The position numbers were made by a program, and so were the translations under genes. The notes beneath the pieces were generated by a model. It saw only the letters and a program-made list of their open reading frames with translations. It was not told where the DNA came from and did not search any database. This document shows positions 58,005-64,000 of a stretch of DNA of 64,000 nt, piece by piece; the first letter of the stretch is position 1; each line of letters starts with the position of its first letter. Origin of the DNA: Linyphia triangularis (lineage: Eukaryota; Arthropoda; Arachnida; Araneae; Linyphiidae); contig OZ021727.1 of assembly GCA_963978545.1 (NCBI GenBank), positions 48,149,385 to 48,213,384 on the forward strand. Reading direction: 5' to 3'.

Positions 58005-58102
58005 TTCAATAAAGCGATATTACTTTAACATTTTTTTTTCTTCTATTATTTCACATAAGAAAATCACACACACACACATATTTCCATTGAATAATTTTTT
58101 AT
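58005..58102. terminator. Convergent poly(A) region
   Basis: AATAAA for the plus block is at 58,008-58,013. On the minus strand the AlkB-fusion stop reads TAAATAAA (58,098-58,105), so its signal overlaps the stop. The 98-bp gap holds both ends and a short CA run (58,066-58,079). Confidence 0.7.
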
Positions 58103-59521
58103 TTACAATTTCAAATAATCTTTCAAAGCACCATATGATATACATTTAAAGAAATCTTCATTAAAGAATTGTATGACATTTTTACATTGTAAGGTTTCAA
58201 TCACATTTTTAACATTAAGTACAAGTATAGCATCGTCTCCAACACACCAAGACTGATCTTGCAATGAAGTAGTTATACAGACATGATTTCCTTGCGAGGG
58301 GTCACCAATAGCACAAGCATCACAGCGAAACAATTTTAAAACATTACTTTCTAATTCACATCGAAAAGCACAAACATATTCATGAAATAAGTCTATATTG
58401 GGTGGTATATTTACATTTTGAACACAATGATTAAGAATTTCAACTCGCAGTAAATTTATAAGAGACTCCTTGATGGTTTCACATATTTCAGGCATGAGAT
58501 CTCTAATTTTAGCAAGATTATTTTCATTTACTTTTAATGAACTTTCCTTAAGTTTAAAATAAAAGAGTTGTTTTAAAACTAACTCACCCTTATGTGATAG
58601 AACCAGGAGTTGATTGTTACACACAACACTACTAGCTGCGTATTTCGTGTTCACGTGTAAGAGTTTGTTATAAAAGTCCTGAAAGGTATCCATGTTCATC
58701 ATAATTTTCTGAGTACTTCCTTGACTATTGTGTTGAGACATGTGGATGAAAAGACGAGAGTCATATTGATGAAGGGACACTATGAAACCAAATCCAAGGT
58801 TCCATTCCTTGAGGCATTCACTGGTTTTCTTTACAGAGGCATAAAGGCGAGTCATCCAGTCGTCATCGGGAATTGTTTCTTCTTCGACGATCACTTCATC
58901 CAATGGTCTCTTCCGAGAAAGGGACGTATGGGGGTACTCTACAATATCTTGCGGTCTCGCTATGATGTTCCGGAAAGTGATACTGATTCTCGGTTCCGTC
59001 ACAGCAGGCTCGGCTGAAATTTCATGGGTCCAGAACTGATTGGTGGGTGGCTTCATGAGAAGGAGAGATCCACTTGGCAACGGAACTTTGTTGGGCTGGA
59101 AATCAGGACGGGCAAACTGCATGGTTCTGATAGCTCCGAGACTTAGGGTTGGAATAGTGAAGTCTGGATCCAAGTCTTTTTCGCTGTCTTTATGAGCTCC
59201 AATCTTGGCATTTCCATCTGCATAGTAGTTGAGAAGGGCATAGTTGTATTCTTGTCCAGTCTTGTTTTCAACATCCTTCTTAATATCAAGCAGTGTAGAA
59301 GTCCACGGCTTGGAAAAGACGCACGTTCCAGAAAAGGTATATTTCACGCCAGTATCACCAAAACCGAGCACTTTCCTTTGAGGCGTGTAACTTTTTCCAT
59401 TAAAGTTCAATTGGAGATTCTCATACTCGTAGTTCAACAATTCATGTAACAACTGCTGTGATTTAGCTGCATCGTAAAAACTTTCAATGAGTTCAATATG
59501 TAAATCAGACGACATTTTCAC
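58103..59521 (-). CDS. AlkB-type 2OG-Fe(II) dioxygenase fused to PC4-like and Cys/His region
   Basis: 472 residues. Residues ~8-187 resemble ALKBH2/3: H110-x-D112 (NYYADGNAKIGAHKDSE), H166 (FWTHEIS) and R178-x5-R184 (PRISITFR) give the iron and 2-oxoglutarate ligands, all intact. ALKBH2/3 remove methyl groups from DNA bases (ALKBH3 also from RNA). Residues ~240-290 (FIVSLHQYDSRLFIHMSQHN, then a TQKIMMNMDTFQDFYNKL helix) look like a PC4/p15 single-strand DNA-binding fold; this is a pattern judgement. Near the end CDACAIGDPSQGNHVC may bind zinc. It runs alone on the minus strand, convergent with the capsid block, with its start next to the right TIR. Start choice is Met1 or Met3. Possible roles are repair of replicating single-stranded DNA or RNA demethylation; neither is shown. 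Confidence 0.85.
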   Translation of the reverse strand: MKMSSDLHIELIESFYDAAKSQQLLHELLNYEYENLQLNFNGKSYTPQRKVLGFGDTGVKYTFSGTCVFSKPWTSTLLDIKKDVENKTGQEYNYALLNYYADGNAKIGAHKDSEKDLDPDFTIPTLSLGAIRTMQFARPDFQPNKVPLPSGSLLLMKPPTNQFWTHEISAEPAVTEPRISITFRNIIARPQDIVEYPHTSLSRKRPLDEVIVEEETIPDDDWMTRLYASVKKTSECLKEWNLGFGFIVSLHQYDSRLFIHMSQHNSQGSTQKIMMNMDTFQDFYNKLLHVNTKYAASSVVCNNQLLVLSHKGELVLKQLFYFKLKESSLKVNENNLAKIRDLMPEICETIKESLINLLRVEILNHCVQNVNIPPNIDLFHEYVCAFRCELESNVLKLFRCDACAIGDPSQGNHVCITTSLQDQSWCVGDDAILVLNVKNVIETLQCKNVIQFFNEDFFKCISYGALKDYLKL

Positions 59522-59796
59522 TTCAAACTAACAAGCACAACTTCGAAGAAACGCACCTTCACTTGACAAAATCAGCAGAGAAATGGTGTCTTCGCTTAAT
59601 GCAAGTCCGTGAGTGACGCAGCTCATCCCTTCTGATTGGCTGGTAGTCGAAACAACGCCCTCTAGCGTGAAATCTGATTGGTTAACACCTATCCACCTTT
59701 ATCGCCGTGCAATATCCTGTCCCAAGCTGTTCAAGCCTGTTCAGACAGAATGACTCATCCGATTAACACCTGCTCGTATCTAGATCTCTCACAAGA
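59522..59796 (-). promoter_or_regulatory. Promoter region of the AlkB-fusion gene
   Basis: Contains two reverse CCAAT boxes (TCTGATTGG at 59,631 and 59,673), TGACGCAG at 59,614, and CGCCCTCTAGCGTG (59,656-59,669), which repeats in inverse orientation the CTCF-like sequence of the PolB promoter (51,537-51,553). No TATA box is obvious within 60 bases of a plausible start. The right TIR, full of CRE sites, begins just beyond. Confidence 0.5.
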
Positions 59797-60688
59797 TGTT
59801 GCCATACCTTAAATGCTAAATCTTAACATAGAATGACGTCATATCCACTGTGACGTCACTAGTAAAAATATCTATCACTCTAAGTTATTCGTTTAGAAGC
59901 AGCCCTAAAACAACTCAACTCCACCTGAAAGGTAAATCGAAACTAAAAAGTGTTGCCATCGCTCAAAACTTTGATATAAAGCAAGTTATGACGTCATACC
60001 TACTGTGACGTCACGCAATAAAAACCTATCACTCTAACTTATTCACTAAGAAGCAGCCCTAGAACAATTCAGCTCCATCTTAAAGGTAAATTGAAACTAA
60101 AAAGTGTTGCCACTGCTCAAACTTTGATATAAAACACATTATGACGTCATACCTACTGTGACGTCACGCAATAAAAACCTATCACTCTAACTTATTCATT
60201 TACAAGCAGTCCTAGAACAACTCAACTCTATCTTAAAGGTAAATCGAAACTAAAAAGTGTTGCCATCGCTCTAAACTTTGATATAAAACACATTATGACG
60301 TCATACCTACTGTGACGTCATGCAATAAAAACCTATCACTCTAACTTATTCGTTTACAAGCAGTCCTAGAACAACTCAACTCCGTCTGTTAGATAAACCG
60401 AAACTAAAAAGTGTTGCCACCGCTCAAAACTTTGATATAAAACACATTATGACGTCATACCCACTGTGATGTCATACACAAACAGCTTATAACGAAACCG
60501 AAACTAAAACAGCAGCAGGAGGGAAACAACTCCACTCCACTTCCGGTCACGTGACTTCCGGTGACGTCATATCCGACCACGCCCCTTCCGGTGACGTCAT
60601 ATCCGACCACGCCCCTTCCGGTGACGTCATCATCCCTCATCCCTCTGCGCGCTGCGCCATGGCCCCGGATGCCCAATTTCTAACTACT
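59797..60688 (-). repeat. Polinton right terminal inverted repeat (~892 bp)
   Basis: The reverse complement of the left TIR, but with five ~154-bp units (ATGACGTCAT at 59,833, 59,988, 60,141, 60,295 and 60,449) against three on the left, which accounts for the ~308-bp length difference. The 30-bp CRE-ETS units lie at 60,562, 60,592 and 60,622 and the AGTAGTTAG tip ends at 60,688. It carries about twelve perfect TGACGTCA sites. Confidence 0.93.
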
Positions 60689-60694
60689 GATCTT
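60689..60694. repeat. Polinton target-site duplication, right copy
   Basis: GATCTT, identical to 44,126-44,131. Confidence 0.95.
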
Positions 60695-62693
60695 GCTTGT
60701 AGACTGGAAAGAAGATAACCAATACGTTTGGCAACAAATAAATAGTTTTTCAACACTTTTCTTAAATGACAACGCGTATACGTACACTTGTACGAAGTAA
60801 AATAGTTTTTAATTACGTAGAAATATTTACTCAATATTTCAATAACTTCATAGTATTTATACAGGGAGTTTGAAATATGAAATGAATTAAGGTTGTTGTT
60901 TTTTTTTCCCCCAGCCTCTCATTACGGTTACCAAATTTTTACTTGAAATTTTCTAGCCTGATTTATAAATTATTTTAAGTATGCCGTGTATTTTTTTGAA
61001 CTTTCATCTTTAAAAAAAAACACGAATATGTATTAGCATTTGAAAAGGCAACTTTTTACACCAATCATTCCGAATTTAACAAAAACAGTCATTTAATGAA
61101 TTTTCTATTCTTTCCTCAAATGAATGTGCCTCCAATCTTTGCTCATCCCACGTTCATTGAAATTTGTTAAACAATAACCGTTAGTTTTAATGACTAAATC
61201 ACTATTTCAATTTTGATAGTATGTTATATGATAACACTATTACTTTCACAAACTCATCTGCAATATCCATACAAAATTTCATACAGAAAAAATAGTTTAA
61301 GGAAATATTTCAATTCACACAACAGCTTAATCAATATCACAAAATTCAATGCAATATCAAGAACTAAAATAAAAGTTTACATTTTTTCAAATCAAAGGAC
61401 AATTAAAGCTTTCACGATATCAACACATTTGCTTTGTTAATTTTAATACAACTGTATTCTCTATATTAAAGCAATGCACTTCTATTACAATACGAATCAA
61501 GTTTAGTATAACATTTGAAAATCTTGCAAGTCATCATTAATTTTTTTTTGCGATATGTTTTCGAGGAATTTAATAAATTACAAAGTTGATATTTCAAAAC
61601 AACACCACTAAAATTACTCGATCTTAAAGGTTAAACTATTGAGTCTGTGGTAGTCATGCTAACCCTTCATTTAATTATAAATCTTGAGACAGGTGCTAAA
61701 GAGTGATAACTTTTTTCTAGTGTGAGATAGGCAAATAATAATAATAATAAAAAAAAATCCATTCCTTTCAAACTACTATTTCATAAAACTACGTAGTCCG
61801 TTATAATAGTATCAATGTATTATTCAATGTCAAATTTTAGGCATTTTTTCTCCAAACTCCATTCAAATTGATATTGGCATTCCTACTTCTTATTAAAACA
61901 CATTTCGTGGCATTGTTTTCTGCTGTTTCAGTTACTTGTTTTCTCCGTTTAAAATGTACTTATTTGAAATCGAAGCAAGTCCTTTTTATTAGAAACTAAT
62001 ATTTTTAAAGTGTTTTGTTTTTATATTAAAATCAAAAGGGCACTTTAATATCTACTCAATGTTATATATTTGCTACAAAGTGGAAAGCGTTTCTCACATG
62101 TTTGATTGAATTTGGATTAGAGGAGCTACCTGGCTTACGTATAGGAATAATGTTCATATTTTTTAACCGTTTGCCAAATCAACAGTAGAATACAATATGG
62201 CATAAATATCATTATCAATAGACATGATTTAGAAACCTATATTTCCTCGTTATAGACTAGCCTAGATAACATAATTACAGCAAAAAGGAAGAGTTTAATT
62301 ATCTTTTGCGCTTCTAGGTAGCTTAAAGCAATCCATCATATTGTATCCGTAGACCAAAACTATCATCCCACCAAATCGTTATCTTAAATTGGCATTTACC
62401 TCGTAATATCCTGTTCCCACCTTTCTACGAATCCTCTGACGTCCAATATTACTCATGTGACTGAATACATTCTTTTCAATAAGAAGTATCTGATGTTAAA
62501 AAAAGTTTTGATCTTTGAATGCAATATGTTGGATTGCTATATTGAGCCCAAAGAATGCAAATTATAATAACAATATTTTTATTTTTTTTTTAAATTGAAT
62601 TACGTTACACAGCTTCAAGCAAGCTTATAATGATAAAATATTGGTTTCTAAATCTTGCTTATTATTATTATTTATGGCATATTTTATCACACT
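60695..62693. other. Non-coding DNA
   Basis: AT-rich with short T and A runs and an (AAT)n stretch near 61,736-61,748. No exon, RNA gene or repeat structure recognised. Confidence 0.55.
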
Positions 62694-63256
62694 CAGGGGC
62701 GTACTGGCCGGTGCAATCACCAGGCCGGTAAGTTTTTCATTTATTTTTTCATTAACACATTGTCTTCCTTATTGTTTATAATTCGTTGCCTTCTTTAATG
62801 CACGAATCCCAATGCATTCAAAACCAAATCATCCCCAGAACATTATTGAACTATTATTTTAGTTTCAGAGATATAATTTATATCATTGAACAATTTCATA
62901 TTATTACGTATTTTGAAAATAGATGAACTAAGATTTATATATTGTCGTATTACGACATTTATTTTATAACTTTTAATGTTAAATATATCAATGGTGTATG
63001 GAAATTAAGATCAATTATAGGATGTAATAATAGTAGAGAAAAGAAAATGTAATTTAATTAAACTATTTATTAAAACAATTCAAGTATCAAAATTAATTAA
63101 TGAATAATATTGCTTAATTTTTTTTTAATTTAATTATTGGAATAATTTTTATTATTAAATATAATTATTAAAATTTGATTATTGGATTACATAGAAAATT
63201 TAGGATGGCATAAATCTAAAATCAGCGGGCTGATTTTATGTCCCGGTACGCCCCTG
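62694..63256. mobile_element. hAT-like MITE
   Basis: A 563-bp element with terminal inverted repeats CAGGGGCGTAC[TC]GG, the CAGGG-type end of hAT transposons. Flanking octamers ATCACACT and ACCACATT agree at six of eight positions, consistent with an aged 8-bp target duplication. The interior is very AT-rich and has no transposase. Related GC-rich end phrases occur near 14,500. Confidence 0.7.
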
Positions 63257-64000
63257 ACCACATTGTTGGTTTGGATAAACGATTATAAAAGTGAACATCA
63301 CTCCTAAAGGCATTGTAAAAATATTCAGTTCATTAAGAACTTTTCAACGCTTAAAAACAGCAATTAAGGTAAGAAGAACAATTTGGCCTTACAGCTCATA
63401 TAGAATGTCATGTAAGTATGAGAATATAGTAACATATATGTTTATAAACATTGACAATGGAGATCATATCTCCTACTAAATTCAATTTTTAGCTGTGTGA
63501 TTTTTCGTATGGATGTATCTGAACAGTTTGCTTTTCACTTTGCGACTGTATTGTTTTACTTATTGTAATGTTGAATATCTCTTTGATGTGAATTTCATAT
63601 GCCTGTACTGCTCCACTGAAAAGTTATTAGGAATCTCCTTCAATGTAAATTATCTCATCTAAAACTAAACATTGACAACTACTTTTACTGCCAAGTTATT
63701 CTGATTAGTGATAATCACTGTCATTAAAAAAATCTTTACTACATAAAATTGGTGAGTTTTTAAATTTATGAAAAATTAAGTTGATTTCGCCAATCTATTT
63801 CAAATTTTGATCAGTATTGTGTCATTATTGAAAGATGAGCAGTGTACCATCGTCTAGTTTTATCTATCAAATTGAAAATATACATACAAAAACTATGACT
63901 AGTACATTCGTCTGTCTAAGGGCAACATTCCCAAACAAAACTACAATTGCTACAGATCCGTACGATATGTTAAGTGAAAGGTCTCATTAAGATGAGTTCT
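63257..64000. other. Non-coding DNA at the window end
   Basis: No recognisable gene or repeat. A 62-codon open frame at 63,291-63,479 has no family likeness and no splice context. Confidence 0.5.

Larger units (their letters stand above)
44132..60688. mobile_element. Complete Polinton/Maverick (adintovirus-like) element
   Basis: A 16,557-bp element bounded by GATCTT duplications and long terminal inverted repeats beginning AGTAGTTAG. Gene order: protein-primed PolB (minus, spliced); then on plus integrase, penton-like protein, basic Gly-rich protein, major capsid protein, adenain-like protease, packaging ATPase, small hydrophobic-tailed protein and a conserved unknown; then a convergent AlkB-fusion gene on minus. 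Polintons carry the capsid, packaging and maturation genes of a virus together with an integrase, and are thought to alternate between integrated and virion forms. Every hallmark gene here is uninterrupted with catalytic residues in place, and the duplication is perfect, so the insertion appears recent. Whether it is expressed or mobile cannot be told from sequence. Confidence 0.98.

Noticed and set aside
58103..59521. AlkB gene as a host gene that the element landed beside
   Set aside because: It lies wholly inside the TIRs, is intronless, and shares the compact stop/poly(A) layout and promoter motif of the element.

Overview
The window is AT-rich, intron-bearing metazoan DNA that is dense in transposons and simple repeats. 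It most likely comes from an arthropod, possibly an arachnid. That guess rests on general character (Polinton, Tc1/Tc3, hAT, Helitron and tRNA-SINE relics, short GT-AG introns, low gene density), not on a diagnostic host gene, so confidence in the taxon is low to moderate.

Positions 1-37,500 are mostly non-coding. They hold microsatellites (a ~177 bp TTTA array, a ~200 bp AT array), a hAT-like non-autonomous element with an 8-bp target duplication (12,055-12,862), a dead Tc3-like element (19,621-21,367) with a tRNA-derived SINE inserted in it (19,957-20,133, 12-bp target duplication), a solo LTR (23,944-24,409, 4-bp duplication), a Helitron-like element built largely of two minisatellites (24,444-26,295), and fragments of a hAT/GTF2IRD2-type gene and a Tc1 transposase.

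Positions 37,618-40,234 hold the 3' part of a host gene of unknown family. Nine tiny symmetric phase-0 exons (eight of 27 nt, one of 33 nt) with consensus product N-P-A-x-L-[MI]-[DN]-R-L are each bounded by an acceptor AG and GTAAG, and precede a 1.5 kb terminal exon whose own first nine codons are a tenth, diverged copy of the unit. Two further copies look decayed, one of them filling an intron of double length. This is a tandem microexon array that could give proteins with a variable number of 9-residue repeats.

Positions 44,132-60,688 are a complete Polinton/Maverick (adintovirus-like) element, bounded by a perfect 6-bp duplication GATCTT and long terminal inverted repeats. Its left arm (minus strand) encodes protein-primed DNA polymerase B, assembled here from seven coding exons plus a predicted 5'UTR exon, with four C2H2 zinc fingers at its N-terminus. 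The right arm (plus strand) is an intronless block: integrase, penton-like minor capsid protein, basic Gly-rich protein, major capsid protein, adenain-type protease, packaging ATPase, a small protein with a hydrophobic tail, and a conserved protein of unknown role. Four of these genes are joined by three successive TAATG stop-start overlaps. A convergent minus-strand gene at the right end fuses an AlkB-type dioxygenase to a PC4-like and Cys/His-containing C-terminal region. All hallmark genes are open and keep their catalytic residues, so the copy looks young and possibly functional.

The terminal repeats are packed with TGACGTCA (CREB/ATF) sites next to ETS-, GC-box- and E-box-like sequences, arranged in 30-bp and ~154-bp tandem units. 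The right repeat carries two more 154-bp units than the left. A related CRE module lies in the central divergent promoter region, and CTCF-like sequences lie beside both minus-strand promoters. The rest (60,695-64,000) is AT-rich DNA with a hAT-like MITE at 62,694-63,256.
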